A stretch of DNA of 64,000 bases, taken from positions 1 through 64,000 of the forward strand of contig CAZMBP010000044.1 of assembly GCA_964564545.1 (NCBI GenBank), read 5' to 3'. The DNA comes from CAJQQY01 sp964564545 (GTDB lineage: Bacteria; Bacteroidota; Bacteroidia; Chitinophagales; Saprospiraceae). The notes under the pieces were generated by a model. It searched no databases, was not told the DNA's origin, and saw only the letters and a program-made list of their open reading frames with translations. Position numbers and translations under genes: made by a program. Shown one piece after another: positions 45,027-55,500 of this stretch. Position 1 is the stretch's first letter. The number at the start of each line of letters is the position of its first letter.

Positions 45027-45113
45027 GAAACTGTTTTGATAGTTATTGCTTCGCTAACTGTTTTACTCTTAAAGTCAAAACAGTTTTAACAGTTAGCGAA
45101 GCAAAAACAGTTT
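45027..45113. repeat. Nested palindrome upstream of the RluA gene
   Basis: Perfect 17-base arms at 45046-45062 and 45088-45104, with an outer AAACTGTTTT/AAAACAGTTT pair around them. AACTGTT recurs several times. It shares TTGCTTCGCT with the hairpin at 37442-37481. Probably a dispersed intergenic palindrome, possibly also a transcription stop. Confidence 0.8.
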
Positions 45114-45126
45114 AACAGTTACTATA

Positions 45127-45582
45127 TCAAACCATTTTTTTCAACGCAATCATAAATCCTAAATGCATCGTTTCATGCATATTATTAAAAAGGATAGCAT
45201 CGTCAACTGAACTTAAGGTTGCATTAAAACTAGTAGAGTATTCTTTATACTCTTTGAAAATTCCATTAGCATAATCATCTTCTAATTTATCAGCCAGAAG
45301 AATCATTTTATTTCTCATAAAATCAAGATCTGCTTGATTGATATCACCTTCAGGTTTAGACCCTTTTCGATAATTGGAAATAAAATCATTTTCTAATGCC
45401 ATTGGCAAATTAGACAGTCCATAACAAAGTAATTGTTGAGTGGTGACGATATGCCCTAAGTTCCAAGCAAGGTTATTATTAAACCCCTCAGGAATTTTAT
45501 TGAGTTGAGCTAAGTCTAAATTCTCAATTAATTTTAAAACATTGTTACGGGTAACCCTAAGGTATTCGAAGTGTTTTTTCAT
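45127..45582 (-). CDS. DinB-like four-helix protein
   Basis: 151 residues. DinB fold with metal-ligand histidines in W-N-L-G-H-I (~46) and H-E-T-M-H-L-G-F (~136-143). Members bind divalent metal and include thiol transferases and proteins of unknown role; E. coli DinB is a different protein. Cytosolic. No neighbour indicates a substrate. Confidence 0.88.
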   Translation of the reverse strand: MKKHFEYLRVTRNNVLKLIENLDLAQLNKIPEGFNNNLAWNLGHIVTTQQLLCYGLSNLPMALENDFISNYRKGSKPEGDINQADLDFMRNKMILLADKLEDDYANGIFKEYKEYSTSFNATLSSVDDAILFNNMHETMHLGFMIALKKMV

Positions 45583-45639
45583 GTTAAATTATTAGTTGGT
45601 TTTTATTTTTTGCCTAACCACAGAATTGATATTGTGTTG

Positions 45640-45680
45640 ATCTTGGTTCGTAGTTCGTCAGCGAAGCGTCCGTGGTTCGT
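45640..45680. repeat. Short GC-richer fragment with repeated GGTTCGTA
   Basis: GGTTCGTA appears twice and GTTCGT three times around a GCGAAGC core (GCTTCGC in reverse), resembling the other intergenic repeats at 37442 and 45046. It lies just after the PorV/PorQ gene end. Confidence 0.4.
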
Positions 45681-45681
45681 A

Positions 45682-46797
45682 TTAATTCAAATCCTCAACT
45701 GTCTCTCTTTTTTCAAAATCAATTTTCAAAGAAAAAATATGAGAATATAAAACTTGGGATACATTTCCAATATCCGTAAACGCATAATCAATCGTGATTT
45801 TGCCTACGTGAAATCCAATTCCCATATTAGGTTGCAAGGTATAAATAAAATTATCAGGATTCACATCATCACGTGCTTTTTGAATATTGCTAAGACCTCC
45901 ACGAAGAAATAAAAAATCGGAATATCTAGCTTCAAAACCCAAATGTGGATCAACTTGCATCGGTCCTGCCGAAATCAAAACATTCCGTTGTCCATCAGTC
46001 GTAAAATCAAAATTCACTTCAGTTACCAAAGATATCTTTCGACTAAATTGCTTCACCCAAGCTGCTCCCAAAATAATTCGAGGCGTCGTAATTTCTAAAG
46101 TACTTGTCGGAATTTCATTTCCAGTTCGAAGAAAAACATCTCTTTCATCATCTGACAAATTGAATTTCCAACCATTAAAAGTAAACGAAATATCCCGAGC
46201 CATTACCCCAAACCTCCAATCGCCCAATTTATATTGTGAACCCAAATCAATTCCAAATCCCCACGAATTTCCAAAAGTTCCAATTACCCTCCGGATGATT
46301 TTAGCATTACCTCCAACTGACAAATTTTTAACTGGCGTTTTTTGAGCATAAGAAAAAATCAACGCATAATCTGCTGCTGAAAACTCAGTAACATTATCAT
46401 AATTAATCGAGCCATCAGGACTCACTAAATAAAATGTATTTGGAATATTGTCGATTCCCAATCGAACGAGGGAAAAACCAAAAGTGGATTCTTTTTTAGG
46501 ATCAGCATTGATCTTTTTAGCAATACCTAGGTAATCATATTTTGCAATTCCAGCAAACCATTCTGCATGCATCGCAGAAACTTGAAATGGTTTTTTCAAT
46601 TCGGTCAAACCGGCAGGGTTCCAAAATCCTGCATGAACATCACTCACATTGGCGACTACTGCATTTCCCATTCCATGTGCTCGTGCGCTCACTCCTATGG
46701 TTAAAAACTCGTTACTATATTTTGGAGTTTGAGCAGCTATCTGAAAAGCAAAAAGACTTAAAGTAAAAAATAGAACTGTTCGGTAAAATAGATTCAT
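45682..46797 (-). CDS. PorV/PorQ-family outer-membrane protein (copy 1)
   Basis: 371 residues. Signal peptide (~1-22), then Y-S-N-E-F-L-T-I-G-V-S-A-R-A-H-G-M-G-N-A-V-V with D-V-x-A-G-F-W-N-P-A-G-L, the signature of the PorV/PorQ family, and a 14-stranded barrel. PorV shuttles folded T9SS cargo from the translocon to the attachment complex; PorQ is part of that complex. Family alone cannot say which. It is 4 bases after the neighbouring paralogue (stop-to-start), so the two form one operon. Confidence 0.93.
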   Translation of the reverse strand: MNLFYRTVLFFTLSLFAFQIAAQTPKYSNEFLTIGVSARAHGMGNAVVANVSDVHAGFWNPAGLTELKKPFQVSAMHAEWFAGIAKYDYLGIAKKINADPKKESTFGFSLVRLGIDNIPNTFYLVSPDGSINYDNVTEFSAADYALIFSYAQKTPVKNLSVGGNAKIIRRVIGTFGNSWGFGIDLGSQYKLGDWRFGVMARDISFTFNGWKFNLSDDERDVFLRTGNEIPTSTLEITTPRIILGAAWVKQFSRKISLVTEVNFDFTTDGQRNVLISAGPMQVDPHLGFEARYSDFLFLRGGLSNIQKARDDVNPDNFIYTLQPNMGIGFHVGKITIDYAFTDIGNVSQVLYSHIFSLKIDFEKRETVEDLN

Positions 46798-46801
46798 TTA
46801 T

Positions 46802-47926
46802 TTAGTTTGACTTCTGACTTGCCTTTTTAAAATATTTAAAATCAAGATCCAATACCATCGAAATTACGTGAGAATAAGTTCCATTTGCATTATCTCCAAT
46901 ATCTGTAAATGCATAATCAAGACGAAATTTATACAATTTTAAACCTACTCCCATATTCGGTTGCATCGTCCAAAATCGCTCTCCTCCAATGTCTGAATCT
47001 TCTTGAATATTATTGATTCCTGCTCGCAAAAATACGAATTTTTTATAATCAGCTTCAAAGCCAATCGTTGGGTCAAAACTAAATGGATAAGAACTAATCA
47101 AAGTATTTCTTTTTCCATCCATAAACATAGTCACATCCATTTCAGCTGTTAAACCCACTTTTCCAAAATCAAATTTCCGAGCCGCAGCTATAGCAATTTG
47201 TGGTCGTGTTACCTCTAAAGATTTAATTGGAATTGTATTATTCGTTAAATCTAAAACTACTTTTTCATCCTCTGTAAAATTGAAAGACCAAGCATTGAAG
47301 GTATTAGAAATGTCTTTTAACAAGGCTCCAAATTTCCATTTTCCAACATGATATTGAACCGAAGCATCTAAGCCAAACCCCCAAGAAGTTGCAAATGGCC
47401 CAATCGAACGATGCACCACTTTTACATTTCCTCCTAAATATAATTTCCCTCGATCAGTATAAACTTTTTGAGCATAGCTAAATAAAAAGGCATAATCTGC
47501 TGCCGAAAATGGTTTGATATTGTCATAATTCACCGATCCATCATCCTCATAAAGACTCAATGTATTTGGAATATCATCTATTCCAAATCGAATCATAGAC
47601 AATCCCAAAGCTCTTTTATTATTATCAAATGGCATTGCAAATCCTAGGTAGTCATACTTTCCAATTCCTCCAAACCATTCCGCGTGTTGTGCTCCAATCT
47701 GGATTCCATTGGTCATGTCTATCGATGCTAAAGCAGCTGGATTCCAAAAGCCCGCTGTCACATCATCCACCGACGCTACAAAAGAATTCCCCATTGCTTG
47801 AGCTCTTGCACTCAATCCAATTGATAAAAATTCATTACTATATTTTTGAGAAAATGACCATTGAGAACCCAAGGTCAAAAGAATAAAAACAATTACACAT
47901 TTTTTAATGTTGTCAAGCTGTTGCAT
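46802..47926 (-). CDS. PorV/PorQ-family outer-membrane protein (copy 2)
   Basis: 374 residues. Signal peptide (~1-26), S-N-E-F-L-S-I-G-L-S-A-R-A-Q-A-M-G-N-S-F-V-A and A-G-F-W-N-P-A-A-L, then barrel strands. It is a clear paralogue of the next gene, sharing the start motif and A-E-W-F-G-G-I-G-K-Y-D-Y-L-G. It is read first in the two-gene operon. The pair may have split duties or serve different cargo. Confidence 0.93.
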   Translation of the reverse strand: MQQLDNIKKCVIVFILLTLGSQWSFSQKYSNEFLSIGLSARAQAMGNSFVASVDDVTAGFWNPAALASIDMTNGIQIGAQHAEWFGGIGKYDYLGFAMPFDNNKRALGLSMIRFGIDDIPNTLSLYEDDGSVNYDNIKPFSAADYAFLFSYAQKVYTDRGKLYLGGNVKVVHRSIGPFATSWGFGLDASVQYHVGKWKFGALLKDISNTFNAWSFNFTEDEKVVLDLTNNTIPIKSLEVTRPQIAIAAARKFDFGKVGLTAEMDVTMFMDGKRNTLISSYPFSFDPTIGFEADYKKFVFLRAGINNIQEDSDIGGERFWTMQPNMGVGLKLYKFRLDYAFTDIGDNANGTYSHVISMVLDLDFKYFKKASQKSN

Positions 47927-48325
47927 TTCTTTTTATGTTTAAATCTTAGAAAAGTAATTGTTCAAAATAATCAATAAGCTATGATTGCTTCTTTTTTCCC
48001 CAGCCTTCGTTGCAAAAATACTCATTACCCTAAGGGGTAACTCCGTTTTTTACGCCTTGGCTGTTAAAAAAACAACCTACTCATAACTCATCATTATTTT
48101 TGACCAAGTACTTAGGTAATTCTAAGATGATTTATTTTTTTAAACGGCAAAAGTTAGTTTGGAGTATCTGTTAAAATTTATTATTTCATCAAATGTCACC
48201 TTAAATTAAATCAATATATGTACCATATACTGATTTCCTTTAGTAATTATCCACAATAATTAGATTTATGCGCAAAAAACGAAAAAAAGTGGTTACTATA
48301 CACTTTTTAATGTCAGCTGAAAAAC
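47927..48325. other. Intergenic region before the anchor-B gene
   Basis: Gene-free; only a short near-palindrome (about 48028-48043). Nothing else recognised. Confidence 0.35.
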
Positions 48326-48330
48326 AAAGG

Positions 48331-48361
48331 TATTGAATAAAAAAATTACTCCTTATCTTTA
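48331..48361 (+). promoter_or_regulatory. Promoter of the choice-of-anchor-B gene
   Basis: TATTG (48331-48335), 18-base spacer, TATCTTTA (48354-48361; one mismatch to TAnnTTTG), 28 bases before the ATG. Confidence 0.5.
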
Positions 48362-48389
48362 AATTTATTTTTATTGAAAACATCGAATT

Positions 48390-49763
48390 ATGAAAAAAAT
48401 CTTATTTCTTCTTCTTTCATTCTCTTTTTTCCAAATCAACGCTCAAGTTGCTTTTAATATGGAATTATTAGGTCAATATGATGACAATACTATTCCTGAT
48501 ACTGGAAGTGATCAACGAGCTTATAATGACATTTGGGGATACGCGGCAGAGGGCAGAGAATATGCTATTGTAGGAAGTGCAGCTTACGTTCATTTCTTCG
48601 ATGTGACGGAACCTCAAAATCCAATTTTGATTGATCAGATATTAGGAACGGATACGACGATTTGGCGAGACATCAAAGTTTATGGAACTTATGCCTATGC
48701 GGTGAGTGAAGGTGATGGAGAGGGTTTAATGATTTTTGACTTGAGTGATTTACCCAACTCAGTTTCATTGGTTGACCGAGAATTAGATTTTTTCGAAACG
48801 GCTCACAATATTTTTATTGATGAAAATGGAAAAATGTTTGTCGCAGGAACGAATACCGTTAACAATGGTTTGATTGTTTTGGATTTGACTAGTAACCCAA
48901 CTGAACCGCAAATGATTGGCAATGATTCTCTGGTTGGAGGAGGCTATGTGCATGATGTTTATGTCAAAGATAATTTGGCTTATTGTTCTCATGGATGGAA
49001 TGGGTTGTATGTTTGGGATTATTCTGATCCAGCTCAACCAGTCTTAAAAGCCAACTTGGTAACCAATGGATACAATCATAGTAGTTGGGTTTCAGAGGAT
49101 GGAAGTTTTGCAATTTTTGCAGAGGAAGTTCCTGCCGGTCTTCCGTTGGGTATTGCAGATCTATCTTTGCTTGATATTGGTTCGATTGAGTTGGCGGGTG
49201 ATTATTTTCAATTTCCATTATTGACATTTGATAGTAGTTTTAACACACCTCACAATCCTTTTATCAAGGGAGATTATGCATTTATTTCCTATTATGAAGA
49301 TGGAGTGCAAGTGATTGATTTATCGGATAAAACTAATCCAACCTTAGCAGGTTACTATGATACTTTTCCAAATAATGTAGACTATGCGGGTTACTTTGGA
49401 TGTTGGGGAGTTTACCCATATTTACCTTCGGGAAATATTATTGCCACGGATCGAAAATATGGTTTACATATTTTAAGATTTGATGAGACAATTTCTTCAA
49501 ATAAAAACCTACCTAATAACAGTACATTTACAATTTTCCCAAACCCATCTTCTAATGGTGTTTTTAATATAAAAATGGATGAAGAGACTAATGAAAAAAT
49601 GTCAATTGAGGTAACTGATTTGTCTGGGAGAAGAATGTTTGAGCAGGTGTTAACTTCTAGTTCTGAAATGATTGATTTGAGTTTTTTGGCGAATGGATTT
49701 TATTTTGGAAAAGTTAGAATAGGAAAAAAGGAGATGGTTGAGAAGTTAGTGATTTCTAAATAA
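48390..49763 (+). CDS. Choice-of-anchor B/LVIVD beta-propeller protein with T9SS type A tail
   Basis: 457 residues. Signal peptide (~1-18). Repeats of the form A-Y-N-D-I-W-G-Y ... A-I-V-G-S-x-x-x-x-x-F-F-D-V-T-x-P build a beta-propeller of the LVIVD/choice-of-anchor B type (~20-365). The C-terminal ~80 residues are a type A sorting domain (I-F-P-N-P-S-S-N-G-V-F-N-I-K, then L-S-G-R-R-M and A-N-G-F-Y-F-G-K-V). A secreted surface protein; ligand unknown. A GATGGAACACGGATG repeat fragment follows. Confidence 0.9.
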   Translation: MKKILFLLLSFSFFQINAQVAFNMELLGQYDDNTIPDTGSDQRAYNDIWGYAAEGREYAIVGSAAYVHFFDVTEPQNPILIDQILGTDTTIWRDIKVYGTYAYAVSEGDGEGLMIFDLSDLPNSVSLVDRELDFFETAHNIFIDENGKMFVAGTNTVNNGLIVLDLTSNPTEPQMIGNDSLVGGGYVHDVYVKDNLAYCSHGWNGLYVWDYSDPAQPVLKANLVTNGYNHSSWVSEDGSFAIFAEEVPAGLPLGIADLSLLDIGSIELAGDYFQFPLLTFDSSFNTPHNPFIKGDYAFISYYEDGVQVIDLSDKTNPTLAGYYDTFPNNVDYAGYFGCWGVYPYLPSGNIIATDRKYGLHILRFDETISSNKNLPNNSTFTIFPNPSSNGVFNIKMDEETNEKMSIEVTDLSGRRMFEQVLTSSSEMIDLSFLANGFYFGKVRIGKKEMVEKLVISK

Positions 49764-49775
49764 TCCATGCTTTGG

Positions 49776-49820
49776 GATGGAACACGGATGTCGCGGATTT
49801 AGAGAGTTTTCGTGTTCTAT
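49776..49820. repeat. Dispersed repeat fragment beginning GATGGAACACGGATG
   Basis: About 45 bases highly similar to the left arm of the palindrome at 60263-60397 (GATGGAACGCGGATG...). It is followed by the start of the next gene, so it does not form a hairpin here. Confidence 0.75.
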
Positions 49821-49834
49821 TAAAAAATCACTAA

Positions 49835-50245
49835 ATGGAAAAAATTAAAACTTGGCTTTTCTTTAACAAAGAGAATCTAATAGGATTTTTCAAATATTTT
49901 ATCCCCACCCTTATTTTAATATTTGTTGTTAGTAGGATCCCTTGGATCTTAGACCAACTAGCTCTAGGAAATTATGATTCGGAAACAATGGGTGTTGTAA
50001 CTTATGCTAAAAAAATAAAAGGAATAAGTGATTCACAAACTGGAGGAAGAGTTGTTACCAAATTTTTTCATATCGAATATGAATTTAAACTTGAAGGAAA
50101 CGTTTTTGAGAAAAAAGAAAAAATTCCTACAACAACCATCAATGTAAAACAATACGCCAAATTGAATAAAATAGAAATTGGAGATTCCATTTTGGTTAAA
50201 TACGATTCAGAAAACCATGATAAATCAAAAATTAAAATTGAATAG
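49835..50245 (+). CDS. DUF3592-like membrane protein
   Basis: 136 residues. One N-terminal membrane helix (~16-35), then a beta-rich extramembrane domain with E-Y-E-F-K-L-E-G-N-V-F and I-G-D-S-I-L-V-K-Y-D-S-E-N, as in DUF3592-like proteins. Function of the family is unknown. The gene is followed after 14 bases by the agmatinase-like gene, so the two may be co-transcribed. Confidence 0.72.
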   Translation: MEKIKTWLFFNKENLIGFFKYFIPTLILIFVVSRIPWILDQLALGNYDSETMGVVTYAKKIKGISDSQTGGRVVTKFFHIEYEFKLEGNVFEKKEKIPTTTINVKQYAKLNKIEIGDSILVKYDSENHDKSKIKIE

Positions 50246-50259
50246 AAATTAAAACATAA

Positions 50260-51036
50260 ATGCAAAAAATAACCATCCAAGGAATCCAGTACGACGAAAA
50301 ATCTTCCTTCCAACAAGGGCCAAGTCTTGCACCACCTTTAATTCGAGAAGCCTTAAATTCAGGCTCGATGAATTTTTTTTCAGAAAATGGAATCACCATC
50401 GAAACGACAAGAATTGAAGACAAAGGTGATTTTAAAATCAAAAATTATTTTGACATCGAAGACATCACTTCTAATCATTTAAATGAAGGTGGAAAAATTT
50501 TCACACTTGGCGGAGATCATTCCGTTACCTTCCCAATCATCAAAGCCCATCATCAAAAATATCCTAAATTAGATATTTTGCACATCGATGCACATGCTGA
50601 TTTATATGATAATTATGAAGGGGATAAATATTCGCATGCCTGCCCATTTGCGAGAATTATGGAAAATGGATTTGCGGTAAAATTAGTGCAAGTTGGAATC
50701 AGAACATTGAATACACACCAAGCTGAGCAAGCACAAAAATATAATGTGGATGTTCATGAAATGAAAAATTACAATCTCGAAAATATTCCAAAATTTGAAA
50801 ATCCATTATATATTTCATTAGATATGGATGCATTTGATCCAGCTTTTGCACCTGGAGTTTCACATCATGAACCAGGCGGAATGACTTCTCGGCAGGTGAT
50901 TGATTTAATTCAAAGTATTGATTGCGAAGTTGTTGGAGCAGATATTGTGGAATATAATCCCAATCGAGATTTTCAAAATATGACCGCGTTTTTGGCAGCT
51001 AAAATGATGAAGGAAATTTTAGGGAAAATGTTATAA
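50260..51036 (+). CDS. speB: Agmatinase/arginase-family ureohydrolase
   Basis: 258 residues, short but complete. Dimanganese ligands are all present: H87 in G-G-D-H-S (84-88), D110/H112/D114 in I-D-A-H-A-D, and D188/D190 in S-L-D-M-D-A-F-D-P. Hydrolyses a guanidino group (agmatine to putrescine plus urea most likely; other guanidines are possible). Cytosolic, polyamine metabolism. It lies 14 bases after the DUF3592-like gene and just before an AraC regulator, which may control it. Confidence 0.9.
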   Translation: MQKITIQGIQYDEKSSFQQGPSLAPPLIREALNSGSMNFFSENGITIETTRIEDKGDFKIKNYFDIEDITSNHLNEGGKIFTLGGDHSVTFPIIKAHHQKYPKLDILHIDAHADLYDNYEGDKYSHACPFARIMENGFAVKLVQVGIRTLNTHQAEQAQKYNVDVHEMKNYNLENIPKFENPLYISLDMDAFDPAFAPGVSHHEPGGMTSRQVIDLIQSIDCEVVGADIVEYNPNRDFQNMTAFLAAKMMKEILGKML

Positions 51037-51045
51037 AATGAAATC

Positions 51046-51888
51046 ATGAATATTATTTCTTTACCCGAACATTTAAAACTTGGCTTTGATTCTTCAATTC
51101 AAGTATTTGACTACAGAGTTGACAATAATTGTCTAAAAAGTAAAATCAATCTAACTAAAAATACCATTAGTTTTTTGAAAGAAGGAACTAAAGAATTCAT
51201 CAGTCACAATAAATCTACAACCATAAAAAATAATAAATTCTTAGTCATGAAATCGGGAAACTGTTTGATGACTGAAACTATTTCTGCTGTCAACAAACAA
51301 TATAAAAGTATCTTACTTTTTTTCTCCGACGAAGTTCTTTTAGATTTTTTGGAAAAAAACAAACTAAACACTACTCCTCCAAAAAATGCAAAATCTTATT
51401 ATGCTTTCTCCTACGATCATTACATTCAACATTTTGTCGAAAGCCTCGAAAAAATAAGTCGACTGGATAAACGGTTACAAGTAAAATTATTGAAATCAAA
51501 GTTTGAGGAAATAATGACCTACTTAACTGAGAAAAAAGGAAAAGCTTTTTTAAATGGTTTACTTAAAAATCACGATGATAAAATAATCCGATTAACTAAC
51601 GTTGTAGAAAATAATAAACTCAATAAATTAACGCTCCAAGAACTTTCCTTTTTATGTAATATGAGCTTGTCAACCTTCAAACGAGAATTTTCCAAACAAT
51701 ACCAAATGCCACCTAGCAAATGGTTTCAAGAAAAAAGATTAGAGCACGCTGAATTTTTATTGCGTACTCAAAAAAAGCGTCCTATCGATTTATACGAATC
51801 CGTTGGCTATGAAAGTTTATCCAACTTCATTCAAGCATTCAAAAAAAAATATGGATATACTCCCAAACAATTCCAACTAGGAAGTTGA
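51046..51888 (+). CDS. AraC-family transcriptional regulator
   Basis: 280 residues. The N-terminal ~170 residues form a ligand-binding cupin-like or unknown domain without a recognisable motif. The C-terminal HTH domain (~182-278) has two helix-turn-helix units, the first with L-Q-E-L-S-F-L-C-N-M-S-L-S-T-F-K-R and the second with S-V-G-Y-E-S-L-S-N-F-I-Q-A-F-K-K-K-Y-G. It begins 9 bases after the agmatinase-like stop, so an operon is likely and it may regulate that gene in response to polyamines or guanidines, which is inference. Confidence 0.93.
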   Translation: MNIISLPEHLKLGFDSSIQVFDYRVDNNCLKSKINLTKNTISFLKEGTKEFISHNKSTTIKNNKFLVMKSGNCLMTETISAVNKQYKSILLFFSDEVLLDFLEKNKLNTTPPKNAKSYYAFSYDHYIQHFVESLEKISRLDKRLQVKLLKSKFEEIMTYLTEKKGKAFLNGLLKNHDDKIIRLTNVVENNKLNKLTLQELSFLCNMSLSTFKREFSKQYQMPPSKWFQEKRLEHAEFLLRTQKKRPIDLYESVGYESLSNFIQAFKKKYGYTPKQFQLGS

Positions 51889-51985
51889 ACTTTTAGCAAT
51901 ACTTTTTGAACATCGACAAATGAGTTATTAATGAAAAAGAATAGACTTTTGTGATATAATATTTTATCATAAAAAAATTAAAATC

Positions 51986-52546
51986 ATGCAAAAGTCAAAT
52001 TTCATTTTAGCCATCTTACTTATGTTAAGTGGTAGTTTATTTAGTCAAAACACTTTTACACTTTCTAGCAATGATCTTGGTGGTCAAGCTACTCAAACAG
52101 AAGAGTTTAATGGTTTTGGATGTACAGGAAAAAATCAATCACCTCAATTATTTTGGAAAAACGCCCCAGAAGGAACCAAGAGTTTTGCCATCACTATGTA
52201 TGATCCGGATGCACCAACTGGGAGTGGATGGTGGCATTGGGTAGTATTTGATATCCCTACCAATGTGAATGAATTAGTTGCTAATGCTGGAAACATCAAT
52301 TTGAATTTAGCACCTAAAAAAGCCATTCAAAGCGTTACTAATTATGGCGTAGCTGGTTACGGTGGGCCTTGTCCTCCTGAGGGGCATGGTTTACATCAAT
52401 ATGTAATTACTGTTCATGCTCTAGGTACAGACAAATTAGGCTTGGATAAAAATACAAACCCAGCCATCGTAGGATATTATATTTGGAATAATACTTTAGC
52501 AAAGGCTAGCATTGTTTCTTACTATGAAAGAAAAAAAAGCAAATAA
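51986..52546 (+). CDS. YbhB/YbcL (PEBP) family exported protein
   Basis: 186 residues. Signal peptide (~1-20). The phosphatidylethanolamine-binding fold is marked by G-K-N-Q-S-P-Q-L-F-W, D-P-D-A-P-T-G-S-G-W-W-H-W and Y-G-G-P-C-P-P-E-G-H-G-x-H-x-Y. Bacterial members may bind anions or phospholipid head groups; role not known. Monocistronic, with its own strong terminator. Confidence 0.92.
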   Translation: MQKSNFILAILLMLSGSLFSQNTFTLSSNDLGGQATQTEEFNGFGCTGKNQSPQLFWKNAPEGTKSFAITMYDPDAPTGSGWWHWVVFDIPTNVNELVANAGNINLNLAPKKAIQSVTNYGVAGYGGPCPPEGHGLHQYVITVHALGTDKLGLDKNTNPAIVGYYIWNNTLAKASIVSYYERKKSK

Positions 52547-52547
52547 A

Positions 52548-52582
52548 AAAAGGAGAGTTCCATATTTTGGAACTCTCCTTTT
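52548..52582. terminator. Bidirectional terminator between PEBP and tricorn-like protease genes
   Basis: Perfect 15-base stem (52548-52562 with 52568-52582), 5-base loop, A-run left and T-run right. Confidence 0.9.
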
Positions 52583-52594
52583 CTATCTTAAGAT

Positions 52595-55500
52595 TTAAGG
52601 TCGTATCACTTTTTTCACCTCTTTCTCTAACTCCTTCACAGCCGCCTCTAACTGCTGATCTTGTCCTTTACTTACCGCTGCAGGATCATTTGGAACTTTG
52701 ATATCTGGCTCTAGTTGTTGATTCTCCAAATACTTTCCATCGTTCCCGACCATCCCAACTTGAGGAATTCCGAAGACCATTCCATTCTGTAATCTTTCCC
52801 ACCAAACAGCAGTTCCTGTTCCAGGTACAGGCATTCCAACTAACTTCCCTATTCCCAAAGCTTTGTAAGTGTAAGGGAACATATGAGCATCTGAATAATT
52901 ACTTTCACTCATCACAACGATCGAAGGTTTGGTCCATTTGAACTGAGGTTCTGTTCCTAACTCTTGATCACGAGGCACAAAACTCATATATTTTTTCCCA
53001 TCTAAAAAAGTAGCTAAGTCATCATGCAACCATCCTCCACCGTTAAATCGAGTATCTACCACAAGTGCTTTCTTACTTCCATTCTTCCCCAACGTTTCTT
53101 CATAAACTGTTCGGTAACTTGCGTCATTCATTCCTCTCACGTGTACATAACCAATTTCTCCATTCGAAAGACTGTCCACCATTTTTCGACAATTTTCTAC
53201 CCATCGACGGTAGCGAAGTTGGTTTTCTGCACCTAACGAAATTGGCTTAGTCGTCTCTTCCCATCGCTTTCCAGTTTTTGGATTATACAGAGAAAGCAAA
53301 GTATTTTTATCCTCTTTCCGATTGAGCAATTTATAAATATTTTGAGAAGAGGAAATCGAAACGCCATCAATTTTTTCAATGACAACACCAGGCTTAATTT
53401 TCGATTCACTATTGTCAAGTGGTCCTTTATCCATAACTTCAACTACTTTCAAACCTTTGCCTGAATAATCTTGATCGAAAAATAATCCAAAGGAAGCCGT
53501 CTGATCTCCATTCTTAGTTTTTGGTCGGTATCGAGCTCCGGTGTGTGAAGCATTCAATTCTCCAAGCATTTCAGAAAGCATTTCCGCGAAGTCATGATTG
53601 TTATTAATGTGAGGCAAAAACTTAGCGTATTCCTTTTTGTAAAAATCCCATGAGACGTCATGCAAATCTATTTTGTAAAATTTCTTTTCTACTTGCCGCC
53701 AAGCATGCTCAAATAAATATTCTCTTTCATCAGTTTCATTCAAAACCATTTCACCGCTTACTCCTATTCCTTTTTGCTTTCCTCCTTCTACTTCTACCTT
53801 CGAAATTTTACCATCAGCTAGGATAAAAAGATTTTTGCCTTTTTTATCCATAATTACGTCTCCGACATCTTTCGCTCCCATCTTTAAAAGTTTCTTCGTT
53901 TCTTTAGTTCGGAGGTTTGTCTCCCACAAGTCTGCACCTTTTTCATAGCGAGACATATAAAATAATTTGCTGCCATCATTCGCTAAGACCGCATCAGACA
54001 AGCGAGTTGAGTTAACCGTTAGTCTTACCTTTCGATCTTCGATATCGTCCAATTCTATTTTGATTGGATCAACAGTTTTTTTCTTTTTCTTATCTTTTTT
54101 ATCTTTCTTCTTTTCCTTCTCTTCGTCTTCATCCTCGTCTTCATCTTCATTTTTCAATTCATATTCTTCTTCGTCCAACTTGTACTGATCGAATGCTTCT
54201 TTTGTAAAAAACATGGCATACACATCCGCTTCTCCTCCCCAGCTTCCATGGTTTTTCATTCCATCTCGATCACTTGCATAGACCATCATTTTTCCATCCA
54301 TTGCCCACTCTGGCCCATAATTTCCATATCCACTTTGGGTTAAATTAACTACATCTTTCCCACCTTTTACATCAACCAATCCGCATTGAGTAATCCATTG
54401 TCGGTCTTGCAAAAACTCAACTAATAACCATTTGCTATCAGGAGACCAAGAAAAATGTTGATCACCATCTAAGTAGGAATAATTTTTATCAGCAGTCATC
54501 ACCGTTCGAGTTTTCTTTGATGCAAGGTTTAGAACTTTGATAGCAGTACGTTCTTCGAGATAGGCTATTTCTTTTCCATCAGGAGAGTAGGCAGGCTGAA
54601 ATTCTTCAGCAGGACTATCCAACAATGTTTCTTCTTTGATAATTGTTGAGTTGAAAAAATACTTCTCACCTTCTCTCGCAATTGAACTTTGATAAATATT
54701 CCAACTACCATTTCTTTCACCTGCGTACAAAATAGATTTTCCGTCAGGACTAAAACTTATATTACGTTCTTGCTCTGGTGTGTTTGTAATTCGTTTGGTA
54801 GTTCCTTCTTTTATTGAAGCCACAAAAACTTCCCCTCGATGTAAAAAAGCAATCTCTTTTTCATTCGGAGAAAGAGCCATTTCAGTTACATCTTTATTGA
54901 CTGAAACTATTTTTGCTGGATTATAACGACTATCAGCACTTACTGCTACTTTGACCTTTTTTGGTTTATCTCCATCTTTCATGGTGTAGAGTTCACCATT
55001 ATAACTGAAACATAAAACACCTGCTTCACTCACACTTAAGTTCCGAACAGGATGTTTATCAAAAGAAGAAATCTGGGTAGAAACTCCTGGAGAATTAATG
55101 CTCATTTTAAAAACATTAAAACTTCCTTTCTCTTCACTTAGGTAATAAATATTTTGTTGGTCAGGGGCAAAAACTGGATTTCGATCTTCTCCATTGAAGG
55201 TAGTGAGTTTAGTGTATTTTCCAGTTTTAGTTTCATATTTCCAAATATCTCGAGTGACGGAGGAAGTGTGATGTTTTCTAAATTCATCTTCATATCCCTT
55301 TCGATCATGGAAAACCATGATTGAACCATCTTTGCTATAAATTGCATTTTGAGCTGGTGTAGTAATCACTTGCTGAGGCATTCCCCCTTTCGTGGATATT
55401 TGATATAATTCCGGCAAAACACCTGAAGGAAATTGCTGATTGGCTGCTGCGTCTAATCGACTTGAAGTAAATAGGACAGATTTATTATCAGGGGAAAATC

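Noticed and set aside
45887..46345. 152-codon plus-strand frame inside a PorV/PorQ gene
   Set aside because: Shadow of the minus-strand barrel gene.
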